Shown here piece after piece: positions 26,575-36,109 of a DNA stretch of 64,000 nucleotides; position 1 is the stretch's first letter; each line of letters opens with the position of its first letter. Source of the DNA: CAYMFD01 sp964389475 (GTDB taxonomy: Bacteria; Bacteroidota; Bacteroidia; Chitinophagales; Saprospiraceae). A program made the translations under genes and the position numbers. The stretch lies in the NCBI GenBank assembly GCA_964389475.1, contig CAYMFD010000003.1, positions 36,909 through 100,908 of the forward strand, read 5' to 3'. The notes beneath the pieces were generated by a model. It saw only the letters and a list, made by a program, of their open reading frames with translations. It did not search any database and was not told the DNA's origin.

Positions 26575-27402
26575 ATGATGAGCCAAAGTGAAAAAAAGAT
26601 ACCCGACAGCGCCAAGAAAGTACGAGTTTTGGTCACTGATGAGGTTTTATGCGATGTGTTAAGAGCTGCCATTGAGGGGCTTTCGCAAGTTGGTGTCAAT
26701 GTCGACATATCGCTAGTCAATGAATTAAATAGTATATCACCAGAGGAGAGTAATCATCTTACTGTAGCGTTTTCTGAGTTTTTTGGACCTGATTATGTGC
26801 ATGATATGATAGTTGCGGCCTCTCCTAGGAGAGCAGAGCTTCCTACTCTGGGTTATCAGCGTCATTTGATACCTGGCGATCTACTTGCTGCTTTGTATCA
26901 TTTATGCCCGCTCAGTCTAGGTGGGCTACGTGACCAGTCTGAGCTGATTGAGCCTGTTACTCGGCAGGTCGAGTCTGTGCTGTGGAGCTGTGACGCTATT
27001 CGGCGGTCTGATACTGGAGTTGGTCCAGTGACAGGAATGACAATAGAAGAGGCATGTCAGGTTGCTCGGTCGCTAGGAGAGAGTCGCTATCTGAGACAGG
27101 TCTGTTTCGAAGTACCACAATCTGAGTATACGCCACAATGGGTAGATTGCTGCGCTGTATTACTATGGTACCTCACCGAGGGTTATAATCTGCGTCTACA
27201 ATCTACGGAGCAGGACTTTAGCGATATGCAAGAGATCATTGTGACGTTTTCAGATATGGATGTTGCGCTGGTCAGGTCAGAGAAATCAGGCAAGCTTTGG
27301 GTTAAGAACGACGACGATTACATACCTATCCATGATACGGAGTATATTCAAATTACCGAGGGAAAGTTGCCTCTGAGAGTAGAGAGGCTACTTTACGCAT
27401 AG
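26575..27402 (+). CDS. Degenerate arginase/formimidoylglutamase-family protein
   Basis: The 275-residue protein aligns by eye with the C-terminal two thirds of the Bacteroidota arginase/formiminoglutamase-like family. Shared landmarks are LGYQRHLIP, SLGGLRDQSELIEPV, WSCDAIRRSDTGVGP, TIEEACQVARSLG, LLWYLTEGYN and the C-terminal SEKSGKLWVKN. Full-length relatives have about 380-390 residues. The N-terminal part with the metal-binding GGxxD strand is absent, and the conserved DxD in SFDISAIRQSD is replaced by SCDAIRRSD. It is therefore probably catalytically dead, or a scaffold. The family often sits beside T9SS genes, as here next to murF-gldJ. It converges with murF. Confidence 0.68.
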   Translation: MMSQSEKKIPDSAKKVRVLVTDEVLCDVLRAAIEGLSQVGVNVDISLVNELNSISPEESNHLTVAFSEFFGPDYVHDMIVAASPRRAELPTLGYQRHLIPGDLLAALYHLCPLSLGGLRDQSELIEPVTRQVESVLWSCDAIRRSDTGVGPVTGMTIEEACQVARSLGESRYLRQVCFEVPQSEYTPQWVDCCAVLLWYLTEGYNLRLQSTEQDFSDMQEIIVTFSDMDVALVRSEKSGKLWVKNDDDYIPIHDTEYIQITEGKLPLRVERLLYA

Positions 27403-27454
27403 TTCTCAAGGTGAGATTCCACAAGTTACTTGTCGAGCTCAACTAGACGCTTTA

Positions 27455-28711
27455 TTAAGAGAGTAATCTCTCTAGTTTTACGCCACGTGAACCCTTTAGT
27501 AGGGTGCATGATCCTGACAGTATATCAGAGTCCACAGCATCTACAGTTTCTTTCCAGGTAAGACCTCCTGTGTCGCAGGCCTTCCAGGCGGGACCTACCA
27601 GAGTGGCTTGGATCATATCACTGTGGCACTGATCTATTATACGCTGATGCTCCGACTTACTAGCCTTACCGAGTTCTAGCATTTCACCTAGGATTGCTTG
27701 TTTTGGTAGCTCGGTGCTGAAGCTGACAAGATTGGCTAGGCTAGCAAGCATACTATCAGGATTGGCGTTGTAGGCATCCATAATGATGATAGAGTCTTTG
27801 CGTCTTATCAGTTGAGAGCGGCTATTAGTAGGGTGATAACTGCAGATCGCATCATGTATCAGGCTGTCTGTGATGTCAAAGTACTTGCCTATAGCGATAG
27901 CAGCAGCCATGTTGCTAGCATTGTATCGCCCAGTAAGTAGGGTAGTCCAGATCTGAGAGTCCTCCACACTATATGTAATGGTATTGTTTTCGCTGATGCC
28001 TAATTCTGAAAAAGTATCTGTCAGCGTGTAGCTTACCCTGTTGTCGACCTGCTGACCTGCTTTGACCACCTTGTCATCGTCACCATTGACGAAAGCGACA
28101 CCGTGATTCTTTGCGATGTAGTCATAGAGTTCCTTCTTTCCTATGTAGACTCCCTCTTCTCCGCCAAAACCCTCAAGGTGTGCCTTACCGATGTTGGTGA
28201 TGAGGCCTATAGTGGGCCTAGCGATGCTGGCTAGATGCGCTATCTCTTTCTGATGATTAGCTCCCATTTCTACCACTAGTATTTCTATATCAGCAGGAGA
28301 CCGTAAGATAGTAAGTGGGACGCCTAGATGATTGTTAAGATTGCCAGTAGTAGCGTAGGTCTTAAAAGTGGTAGCTAGGACTCTATGGAGGAGTTCCTTA
28401 GTTGTGGTCTTACCGTTACTTCCAGTGAGGGCGATTACCGGTACAGTCAGCGTCGATCGCTTCTTGATAGCAAGCTGTGTGAGGGTGGCCTTTCCACCTA
28501 GAGGACTATGCAGAATTTGTGGTCCGGTAATCTCGCTATTACGTACTACCGCATATTTCGCCCCTTTGGCCAATGCTGCCTCGGCATAGTGGTCGCCATC
28601 ATAGTTAGGGCCGCTGATACCGATAAATAGGTCTCCCTCCTGTACCGTTCTGCTGTCAATACTGACTCCCGTACATGTGAGGTAGTAATCATAAATCTCA
28701 TTAATCGTCAT
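27455..28711 (-). CDS. murF: UDP-N-acetylmuramoyl-tripeptide--D-Ala-D-Ala ligase MurF
   Basis: This is the last cytoplasmic enzyme of peptidoglycan precursor synthesis, joining D-Ala-D-Ala to the UDP-MurNAc-tripeptide with ATP. The ATP loop GSNGKTTTKE is at residues 97-106. VEMGANHQKEI, GNLNNHLGVP and AYNANPDSM are Mur ligase motifs. The 418 residues from the ATG at 28711 are the normal length; the frame continues to 28759 through a predicted terminator. It follows gldJ, a conserved pairing in Bacteroidota. Confidence 0.92.
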   Translation of the reverse strand: MTINEIYDYYLTCTGVSIDSRTVQEGDLFIGISGPNYDGDHYAEAALAKGAKYAVVRNSEITGPQILHSPLGGKATLTQLAIKKRSTLTVPVIALTGSNGKTTTKELLHRVLATTFKTYATTGNLNNHLGVPLTILRSPADIEILVVEMGANHQKEIAHLASIARPTIGLITNIGKAHLEGFGGEEGVYIGKKELYDYIAKNHGVAFVNGDDDKVVKAGQQVDNRVSYTLTDTFSELGISENNTITYSVEDSQIWTTLLTGRYNASNMAAAIAIGKYFDITDSLIHDAICSYHPTNSRSQLIRRKDSIIIMDAYNANPDSMLASLANLVSFSTELPKQAILGEMLELGKASKSEHQRIIDQCHSDMIQATLVGPAWKACDTGGLTWKETVDAVDSDILSGSCTLLKGSRGVKLERLLS

Positions 28712-28740
28712 AGTCGAGCGAAGGGCTGATACATTACAAA

Positions 28741-28773
28741 GAAAAAGGGGAGATAGCATCTAGCCAACTCCCC
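28741..28773 (-). terminator. Probable Rho-independent terminator after gldJ
   Basis: A 7-bp stem pairs AGGGGAG (28745-28751) with CTCCCCT (28767-28773) around a 15-base loop. On the minus strand it is followed by a T run (plus-strand A at 28741-28745). It sits between gldJ and murF, so read-through to murF may be partial. Confidence 0.6.
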
Positions 28774-28800
28774 TCGGTAATTTTCATCAATGGTCATCTA

Positions 28801-30300
28801 CTATTTGTATCGACGCTTCACTTTAGTTCTTTTCTCTTGGAATACATTACCACCAGTATCATCATTACCAGTAGACGATCCCATACGGATCATGGCACAT
28901 CTGAAACCAAGGTCTCTATCGCTTGACTTCTCGTCTTTGTACCTTCTAGTACCAGGACTAACCCAGTATAACCTGTCAGACCACGAACCACCTTTGTATA
29001 CACGGGTACTATCGTTGATCAATGTAGTAATTCCATAGCCATACTCCGTCTCTTCGTTGTCACCATCAAGGTAGTCTCTAGCATCTCCGGTTTTGTAATT
29101 CTCACGGTTCATAGCTTCCTCGTCTGTGACATCTCTGTACTGTATCATACCAAGGCTATCTTTTTCAACAGGATTACCTTGCTCATCTAGAACACGAGTC
29201 TGGAATACATTACCACGGAAAGGGTTAAGGTCCTGACCTTCCACATCCGCAATGGTCGCACTTGTCATAGGACGATAGACGTCTTTAGTCCACTCGCTGA
29301 CGTTACCAGCCATATTGTAGAGACCAAAGTCGTTAGGTAAGAAAGTGGCAACAGGACCCGGCGTAGATGCATTATCATTCAGATTACCTGCCATACCCAT
29401 GTAGTCACCACGGCTTCTTTTGAAGTTGGCCATGATATCACCTTGGTTAGCATTGTGCTTTTTGTATCTCGCCGTGTTACCATTCCAAGGATAGATCCTT
29501 CTGTCGGTGATCAATTCATCCTTTGTAGAAGCTTGATTACCTTGTAGTGCTAGTGCAGCATATTCCCACTCTGCTTCTGTAGGCAGTCTGTAGTCAGGAA
29601 GCATAATACCATCCTCGAACTTCACAGGCCTCTCACCTCCAGTCGATAGGTCAGGAAGATTTTTACGTACGCTACCTTGATACTGACCGTCTAGATATGC
29701 CTCTGTATCAAACTTGTCAGAATCCTTCTGCTCAGGGTTAGGATTGAGGATACCTCTTTCGATAAGAAGAAACTCGTTTACACGGTTGCTTCTCCACTTG
29801 CTATAGTCATTAGCCTGATGCCAATTAACACCAACAACTGGATAGTCATCATACGAAGGGTGTCTGAGGTAGGTATTGACCAACGGCTCGTTATAAGCTA
29901 GCTCTTCTCTCCATACTAGTGTGTCAGGTAGGGCTGCTTTGTATACCTCTGGGTAGCTGATGTAAGTCTTATGCAGGTCATAGAGGTATTCCTTATAGGC
30001 GATGTTGGTCACCTCCGTCTCATCCATGTAGAACGAAGATACCGTAACTCTACGTGGAATGTTATTCCAGTCCTTCATCACGTCATCCTGGGTGAGCCCC
30101 ATCATGAAAGTACCACCTTCTATAAGCACAAGATTCGGACCTGTAATCTGGCCTTCGTAGTCGATCTTTTCAAAACCGCCCCACTCGGGATCATTATAGT
30201 TCCATCCTGTCGTTGAAGATGACTCTTCTTTCCTGCTGCAAGAAGAGAGTAGTAGCCCAGACACTAGTGCTAGGCAGGTAAATTGAATCCATTTTGTCAT
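28801..30300 (-). CDS. gldJ: T9SS/gliding lipoprotein GldJ
   Basis: The lipoprotein signal ends in LLSSC (Cys21). A formylglycine-generating-enzyme/sulfatase-modifying-factor domain spans about residues 55-475: LIEGGTFMMGLTQDDVM, YMDETEVTNIAYKEYL, YRLPTEAEWEYAAL, NMAGNVSEWTKDVY, RVYKGGSWSDRLYW and DLGFRCAMI. GldJ and GldK are the two T9SS members of this fold. Adjacency to murF and to porU/porV is the arrangement known for gldJ. In characterised flavobacteria GldJ is an outer membrane-associated lipoprotein needed for secretion and gliding and for stability of other Gld proteins. The enzyme activity of the fold is not expected. Confidence 0.87.
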   Translation of the reverse strand: MTKWIQFTCLALVSGLLLSSCSRKEESSSTTGWNYNDPEWGGFEKIDYEGQITGPNLVLIEGGTFMMGLTQDDVMKDWNNIPRRVTVSSFYMDETEVTNIAYKEYLYDLHKTYISYPEVYKAALPDTLVWREELAYNEPLVNTYLRHPSYDDYPVVGVNWHQANDYSKWRSNRVNEFLLIERGILNPNPEQKDSDKFDTEAYLDGQYQGSVRKNLPDLSTGGERPVKFEDGIMLPDYRLPTEAEWEYAALALQGNQASTKDELITDRRIYPWNGNTARYKKHNANQGDIMANFKRSRGDYMGMAGNLNDNASTPGPVATFLPNDFGLYNMAGNVSEWTKDVYRPMTSATIADVEGQDLNPFRGNVFQTRVLDEQGNPVEKDSLGMIQYRDVTDEEAMNRENYKTGDARDYLDGDNEETEYGYGITTLINDSTRVYKGGSWSDRLYWVSPGTRRYKDEKSSDRDLGFRCAMIRMGSSTGNDDTGGNVFQEKRTKVKRRYK

Positions 30301-30324
30301 TGCTCAAACAAATTTTTAGATCGC

Positions 30325-30332
30325 CAAAGATA
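30325..30332 (-). promoter_or_regulatory. Bacteroidota -7 promoter element (TATCTTTG) for gldJ
   Basis: A perfect TAnnTTTG match on the minus strand, 25 bases before the gldJ ATG. Confidence 0.55.
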
Positions 30333-30399
30333 GTCAAATTCTGAAATCGTGCGATTTTCGCTCCACTTAATTATGTAGACCATAAATCGTACCATACAA

Positions 30400-31416
30400 T
30401 CATCGGAAAAGCTTTAGGCAGTCATTATATTTTGACGGCCTATCATAGAGGTCGTCTAGGTTCATTAAAATGCTGATCTCGTGGCTTCCTCCTGTCTGGA
30501 TGCCTAGTTGCGAAATCGTATAATCGAAACTGTAGCCAAATCGGTACCTATCTTTCCTAAAACCAAATGTAGCAATTACTGCGTCACCATTGGTAGCTGT
30601 GTGTCGATAGTGTAGACCGCCGTATGCGAGACCGATATCCACATTGGCTCCTGCATTCAGCTGCCAAAATGATGCCTGCGATACGAAGACCGCAGTAGGT
30701 TGTAGTAACGTTGGGAATTTTCGCTTATTGCCTTCTATTAGTGTCAACTCAGCGCCTGCTATCACACCAAACCTAGTGGGGATGCCTATGGAATTGACCG
30801 ACTCACTATCTGTGACAGTAGTGGGATTGCCTGTTAGGTGCTTGGCACTTAGACCTAAGAAATAGTTTTTGGCATTAAGGAGCACACCAGCACTGACATC
30901 TAGAGATGTATTGCTGAGTTGGTCGGGACGCAACTCGCCCGATGGCAGTGCCGCCCCGCCGGGAGCTATGCCGAACTGTGGGTCTATCTGATCTTCAAAT
31001 ACAAACTGATCCCAGTCTAAAGCGGTATTAAGAATCCCAGTCTCAAGGCCGATCTTGACATTGTATCCTTCTTTGATATCTAGCCTGTAGGAGTAGGTGG
31101 CAGTAATACTATTGGTAAAAAAGAATCCACCCGCAGCATCTCGACTTGCCTGTATGCCTATCGCATCATTGCCACTACCCAGGTGCTGGTCGTAGCTGAG
31201 ACTGTAGGTCTGGTAGTTTGCGGATATGCTGGGCCATTGATTACGATACTGGGCTACGAAGGTCGGGCCGTATGACCGACCCGCAAAGGCGGGATTGACT
31301 CGCATGGGGTTGCTATAATACTGGCTGTACACAGCGTCCTGCGCAATCGTCGTACTTGCTGCCAGGGCAAATAGAATAAACAACCCGAATGTTCTGCAGG
31401 ATACATTTCTAGACAT
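30400..31416 (-). CDS. PorP/SprF-family T9SS outer membrane protein
   Basis: The start at 31416 gives a signal peptide (SRNVSCRTFGLFILFALAAS, cleaved before QDAVYSQYY). The motif YSQYYSNPMRVNPAFAG just after it is the signature of the PorP/SprF family. About 320 residues of beta-barrel follow (QYRNQWPSI, GNDAIGIQASRD, YRFGYSFDYTISQL). PorP/SprF proteins assist export or surface anchoring of particular T9SS substrates, and some connect to the motor. Which substrate is served cannot be seen. It shares the divergent upstream region with porU. Confidence 0.88.
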   Translation of the reverse strand: MSRNVSCRTFGLFILFALAASTTIAQDAVYSQYYSNPMRVNPAFAGRSYGPTFVAQYRNQWPSISANYQTYSLSYDQHLGSGNDAIGIQASRDAAGGFFFTNSITATYSYRLDIKEGYNVKIGLETGILNTALDWDQFVFEDQIDPQFGIAPGGAALPSGELRPDQLSNTSLDVSAGVLLNAKNYFLGLSAKHLTGNPTTVTDSESVNSIGIPTRFGVIAGAELTLIEGNKRKFPTLLQPTAVFVSQASFWQLNAGANVDIGLAYGGLHYRHTATNGDAVIATFGFRKDRYRFGYSFDYTISQLGIQTGGSHEISILMNLDDLYDRPSKYNDCLKLFR

Positions 31417-31427
31417 TATGCTAGGAA

Positions 31428-31435
31428 CAAACGTA
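31428..31435 (-). promoter_or_regulatory. Bacteroidota -7 promoter element (TACGTTTG) for porP/sprF
   Basis: A perfect TAnnTTTG match on the minus strand, only 12 bases from the ATG at 31416, implying a very short leader. It lies within the longer open frame and supports the shorter start. Confidence 0.45.
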
Positions 31436-31515
31436 GTGATCAATAGGTTTCTTTTTATGAACCGCAATAGTACGATAAATGCAACGTTTACAATCCCAGA
31501 ATCCATATAGATAGT

Positions 31516-34500
31516 ATGTACAAAATCACGCCAAACGCTAAAATAGATATCGCAAAGATACTACTGGTAATCTTGACACTGTGTGTGATTAGTCCCGATG
31601 CCAGTGGACAATTGCCGTATGCTGAGAGGTCGATTTTGGCTGATGGAGATGTCTACAAACTGGAGATCAGTACCACTGGTATCTATCAGATAGATCGTGA
31701 CTACCTTGTAGACCTAGGTGTGAATGTGGACGGATTGAGTACATCGTCTATACATATATACGGTAACGGTGGTGGTCGATTGCCTGAGCGGGTAGGAGAC
31801 GAGCGGTTCGATGATCTGACACAGAATGCCATCACCATTATAGGTGGTGAGGATGGCCGACTAGACGACGGGGATCGAATTATCTTTTATGCAGAAGGGC
31901 CTGATGCTTGGTCTTACAGTGTTGATCGATGGGTGTGGGACGAGAATCCGTATGCAAATCACAACTACTACTACCTTAAGATAGGTGGTCAAGAAGCTAC
32001 TCGAGTGCAGGGGCTCGATCTTGGTGCTGCTGATGTGGTACATGAGTCAATCTATCGCTGCCAACACCACGAGGTAGATCGGGTCAATCTTCTAGGCGAT
32101 TTTGCATTGACGGAGGGCACCGGGCAGCAGTGGTTCGGTGAGTATTTTAACTCGCAGCGTACACAGTCTTTTGACGAATACTTCTCTCTTGAGGATTTAC
32201 GAGAGGGATCAGATGTAGAGGTTGAGGTCTTGATGGCGGCTCGAAGTAAGAGTAGTAGTAGACTAGAGTTACAGGTAGCTAATGAGAGCTTTTCTCGACC
32301 AGTATCTGCTGTAGGCAGTAGCTCGACCAGCATATATGCACGTAGAGTTGCCTTTCGTGAGCAGGTTGCGGCGGTAGCACCATTTACGCTTGATGTCAAC
32401 TATCCGACCAATGGTACGGTCAGTGAGGCTTGGCTAGATTACATCACTGTAAGGGCCGATCATAGAGTGGAGTGGTCAGGTGATGTCATAGAGGTTTTTA
32501 CGACCGATGTAGATGGTCAGGTGCATGGATGGACACAGTCACCAAGCTCTCCTTATCGTCTGTGGGATGTCACTCACCACAACGAGGTTGTAGAGTTAGC
32601 CAATACTTACATGGGAGACGAGCCTCGCCGATTGCTGGCATGGCGTAGTGATGCCACGTATCCTTCACCTGTGGCGCAGGGGAGGGTAGCCAACCAAAAC
32701 CTACATGGTATTGATAATGTGGATATGCTCGTCGTTTACCCCTCCGTGTTTGAGAGTGAGGCGCTGCGATACGTTGAGCATAGATCGCTACAAGCCGGAC
32801 TAGCCATAGAAGCTGTGACTATGCAGCAGGTCGCAGAAGAGTTTGGTAGCGGCAAGGGAGATCCTACGGCCATTCGAGATTTTGTCAAGATGGTCTACGA
32901 AAAGTCCAATCAACGACTTAAGTATCTATTGCTTTTTGGTGACGCCTCATATGACTACCGCCATCTGCTGACAGAGCATGCCGATCAGAATTTTGTGCCT
33001 ACTTATCANNNNNNNNNNNNNNNNNNNNNNNNNNNNNNNNNNNNNNNNNNNNNNNNNNNNNNNNNNNNNNNNNNNNNNNNNNNNNNNNNNNNNNNNNNNN
33101 NNNNNNNNCAGAGTGAGCGGGTAGCGACTAAGACAGATGTGAAGTATGCAGACTTTAATAGCACTAAGATTTATCTCGATGCCTATGAGCAGGTGTCTAC
33201 CCCCGGTGGTGAGCGATACCCTGATGCTAGTGAGGCGCTTACGCAATCTTTTCAGCGTGGTCAGTTGATGATTAACTACCTAGGCCATGGTGGTCCCAGA
33301 GGGTGGGCACAGGAGCGAGTGCTACAGCTCAATGATATCCAGCAATGGAATAATCCTGGCCAGTATCCACTAATGATTACAGCTACCTGCACATTCACAG
33401 GATTTGATGACCCAGCAGTAGTGAGTGGTGGAGAGGCTAGTTTCCTGCGACAACGTAGTGGGGTAATAGGCTTGTTTACTACGACTAGAGCCGTATACGC
33501 CAATGACAATGAACGGCTAGTATCAAGCGTGACCGATACACTATACAGTAAGGTCGATGGCGAGGCCCAGCGCTTTGGCGATATTATAAGAAAAAGTAAA
33601 AATGGAAATAGTGCCGATACACTCCGAGCCAACGCTAGAAAGTTCGTCCTTATCGGCGATCCTTCTCAGCAGATAGACCTGCCGGAGCACGATATCGTAG
33701 TCACAACGGTTAATGACACACCCATAGATGATCTCGATACTCCTGTAGGAGCCCTAGAGAAGGTTACCGTTGAGGCAGAGGTACGAGATGGCGTGACTGG
33801 TACCTTTATGTCGATGTTTAGCGGGGAGGCAACGGTTACTGTTTATGACAAAGCATCTAGACTGCGACTACTCAACAATGACCCCACGAGTAGACCTGGG
33901 GAGTTCGATGCTTTGAGTAATATATTGTTTAGAGGTAAGGTGCCTGTTCGACAAGGAATAGTGACCTTCTCTTTTGTAGTGCCGTCTGATATCAACTATG
34001 AGGTAGGCGCGGGTAGGATCAGTATCTATGCCCACAATGATGTGGTAGACGCTGCAGGTAGTACATCGGCACTACTAGTAGGTGGCGGTGGCAGAGGAGT
34101 CAGTGATGATGTAGGTCCTGATGTAGTCCTTTATATGAATGATAGATCATTTGTAGATGGGGGACTGACGAGTGCGAATCCACTACTCATCGTAGATCTA
34201 GCGGACGACCTCGGTATCAATGTGACCGGTAACTCGATAGGGCACGACCTAGTAGCCACGCTTACTGGTCCATTTGAGGATACTTATGTGCTTAATGACT
34301 TTTATGAGGCTAGTCCGCAGGGCTTTACAGAGGGTACAGCGATGTATCAGCTGCAAGACTTACCACCAGGCGACTATACCATATCGGTCAAGGCGTGGGA
34401 TGCGGCTAATAATAGCGGTGAGGCAAGTCTGCTGTTTAGGGTGACGGACGGTCCGGGGCTGGAGATTTCTGACCTTTACAATTACCCCAACCCCTACACA

Positions 34501-34785
34501 TCTACGACAATAATACGCTTTGACCATAACCTTCTTGGTTACTACGTTGAGGGGGATTTACTGGTGTATGATATGCAAGGCCGTGAGATTAAACGCTTCG
34601 CAATTGCTACGACTTTAACGGAGTCTTTCCTAGAGTTTAACTTTCCAGGGTCAGGCGGTATCCCTGAGCTCGATGATTTATATCGGACACTTGTATACCC
34701 TTACACACTAAATCTGAGGATTCCAGAGTTAGATAATCTGTCGCTTACACGATCTGCTAGTATGCTACGTATAAATGACAGGTAA
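31516..34785 (+). CDS. porU: T9SS sortase PorU (gingipain-like C25 family), interrupted by an assembly gap
   Basis: PorU is the outer-membrane cysteine protease that removes the C-terminal sorting domain from T9SS cargo and attaches it to the surface. The C25 core has the catalytic His region INYLGHGGPRGWAQE and the catalytic Cys region ITATCTFTGFDDPAV, both present. Upstream are a signal peptide, beta-rich domains and LLLFGDASYDYRHL. The C-terminal part ends in a beta-sandwich with YNYPNPYTSTTIIRFDHNL, typical of PorU. A run of 100 N (33009-33108) removes the segment between NFVPTY and the His motif, so the true length is unknown. Both sides read in the same frame. It is divergent from porP. 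Confidence 0.93.
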   Translation: MYKITPNAKIDIAKILLVILTLCVISPDASGQLPYAERSILADGDVYKLEISTTGIYQIDRDYLVDLGVNVDGLSTSSIHIYGNGGGRLPERVGDERFDDLTQNAITIIGGEDGRLDDGDRIIFYAEGPDAWSYSVDRWVWDENPYANHNYYYLKIGGQEATRVQGLDLGAADVVHESIYRCQHHEVDRVNLLGDFALTEGTGQQWFGEYFNSQRTQSFDEYFSLEDLREGSDVEVEVLMAARSKSSSRLELQVANESFSRPVSAVGSSSTSIYARRVAFREQVAAVAPFTLDVNYPTNGTVSEAWLDYITVRADHRVEWSGDVIEVFTTDVDGQVHGWTQSPSSPYRLWDVTHHNEVVELANTYMGDEPRRLLAWRSDATYPSPVAQGRVANQNLHGIDNVDMLVVYPSVFESEALRYVEHRSLQAGLAIEAVTMQQVAEEFGSGKGDPTAIRDFVKMVYEKSNQRLKYLLLFGDASYDYRHLLTEHADQNFVPTYXXXXXXXXXXXXXXXXXXXXXXXXXXXXXXXXXXQSERVATKTDVKYADFNSTKIYLDAYEQVSTPGGERYPDASEALTQSFQRGQLMINYLGHGGPRGWAQERVLQLNDIQQWNNPGQYPLMITATCTFTGFDDPAVVSGGEASFLRQRSGVIGLFTTTRAVYANDNERLVSSVTDTLYSKVDGEAQRFGDIIRKSKNGNSADTLRANARKFVLIGDPSQQIDLPEHDIVVTTVNDTPIDDLDTPVGALEKVTVEAEVRDGVTGTFMSMFSGEATVTVYDKASRLRLLNNDPTSRPGEFDALSNILFRGKVPVRQGIVTFSFVVPSDINYEVGAGRISIYAHNDVVDAAGSTSALLVGGGGRGVSDDVGPDVVLYMNDRSFVDGGLTSANPLLIVDLADDLGINVTGNSIGHDLVATLTGPFEDTYVLNDFYEASPQGFTEGTAMYQLQDLPPGDYTISVKAWDAANNSGEASLLFRVTDGPGLEISDLYNYPNPYTSTTIIRFDHNLLGYYVEGDLLVYDMQGREIKRFAIATTLTESFLEFNFPGSGGIPELDDLYRTLVYPYTLNLRIPELDNLSLTRSASMLRINDR
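33009..33108. other. Assembly gap of 100 N inside porU
   Basis: Exactly 100 N. The round number suggests a placeholder of unknown true length. Confidence 0.97.
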
Positions 34786-34792
34786 TTAATGC

Positions 34793-34800
34793 TAACTTTG
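34793..34800 (+). promoter_or_regulatory. Bacteroidota -7 promoter element (TAACTTTG) for porV
   Basis: A perfect TAnnTTTG match just after the porU stop and 56 bases before the porV ATG. porV may therefore be transcribed independently of porU. Confidence 0.5.
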
Positions 34801-34855
34801 CAAAGGATTACTGATATATGGTTTATCAGTAATATGAATTTCAACCCACTATTAC

Positions 34856-36109
34856 ATGAGACTATTTACCAAGTGCTTACTCATTGCACTATGCTTGACT
34901 ACGGTAATTGATGTAACATCAGCACAGGGCTTTGACCCGTTAAGCGGCTGCGTTGTTGACCAAAATGGCGAGTGTGTCAGTAACACCGTTCTGACAGCCC
35001 TGCCTTTTCTTCGTATCACTCCTGATGCCCGATCGGGTGCTATGGGAGATGTAGGTATCGGCTTATCTGCTGATCCTAATGCGATGCATTTCAATGCGTC
35101 CAAACTAGCATTCGTAGAGGATGATGCAGCCTTTAGCGCTACATACACGCCGTGGTTGCGTAACCTCAATCTAGATGATATCTATATGGCCTACCTCAGT
35201 GGCTATAAGAAAGTAAGTGATGGCCAGGCCGTTGGTTTCAACGTACGTTTTTTCTCACTAGGTGAGCTTAACTTCAGAAACCAAGATGGAGACGACATAG
35301 GTACTGGTAAGCCGCGGGAGTTTGAAATAGGTGCTGCTTATGCTCGTAAACTAGGCGATAACTTCAGTGCTGCACTGACCGCTAAGTACATTAACAGTAA
35401 CCTCGCTACAGGCCAGGTACTGAATGGTATAGATATATCATCCGCTAACTCTTTCGCTGTAGATGTGAGTCTTACTTACAAAAAGCCAATCAACCTCAAT
35501 GGCTATAAGGGTAACTGGACATTCGGTGGTGCTATAACCAATGTAGGATCTAAGGTGTCTTACACGGACGATAGTCGTAGAGACTTTATCCCTACCAACT
35601 TAGGTCTAGGAGCTGCGCTTACGCTAGACTTCGACGAATACAATACCATGACCTTCGCCTTTGATATGAATAAGTTGATGGTACCTACGCCAGTATCTCA
35701 GACCATTGTCAATGCAGATGGATCTCGTGGAGTCAATCCAGAGTGGGATCAAAATCCAAGGGACTCCATAGCTGATTACAGACAGATCGGATTGATACCA
35801 GGTATGTTAGGATCATTTACCGATGCACAAGGAGGTTTCTCAGAAGAGCTGAGAGAGCTGGCCTTCAGTCTCGGTGTAGAGTATTGGTATGACAAGCAGT
35901 TCGCTGTGAGAGCAGGTTACTACTACGAAAATCCACAGAAGGGTAATCGACAGTTCCTTACCGTTGGATTTGGTGTGAAGTACAATGTGTTCGGGATGGA
36001 CCTTTCCTACCTAGTGCCTACTAATAATCAGCGTAATCCACTAGACAATACCCTTCGCTTTACATTGCGATTTGACGGTTCTGTATTTAGCGATGATATC
36101 GACGAGTAG
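34856..36109 (+). CDS. porV: T9SS outer membrane protein PorV (LptO)
   Basis: A signal peptide (KCLLIALCLTTVIDVTSAQG) is followed by the PorV hallmark LPFLRITPDARSGAMGDVGIG and ADPNAMHFNASKLAF. The FadL-like beta-barrel continues to about residue 417. PorV is a shuttle that carries cargo with sorting domains from the translocon to PorU at the outer membrane. Its position directly downstream of porU is the conserved arrangement. The stop TAG at 36107-36109 is immediately followed by the ATG of the aminopeptidase, suggesting translational coupling. Confidence 0.93.
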   Translation: MRLFTKCLLIALCLTTVIDVTSAQGFDPLSGCVVDQNGECVSNTVLTALPFLRITPDARSGAMGDVGIGLSADPNAMHFNASKLAFVEDDAAFSATYTPWLRNLNLDDIYMAYLSGYKKVSDGQAVGFNVRFFSLGELNFRNQDGDDIGTGKPREFEIGAAYARKLGDNFSAALTAKYINSNLATGQVLNGIDISSANSFAVDVSLTYKKPINLNGYKGNWTFGGAITNVGSKVSYTDDSRRDFIPTNLGLGAALTLDFDEYNTMTFAFDMNKLMVPTPVSQTIVNADGSRGVNPEWDQNPRDSIADYRQIGLIPGMLGSFTDAQGGFSEELRELAFSLGVEYWYDKQFAVRAGYYYENPQKGNRQFLTVGFGVKYNVFGMDLSYLVPTNNQRNPLDNTLRFTLRFDGSVFSDDIDE

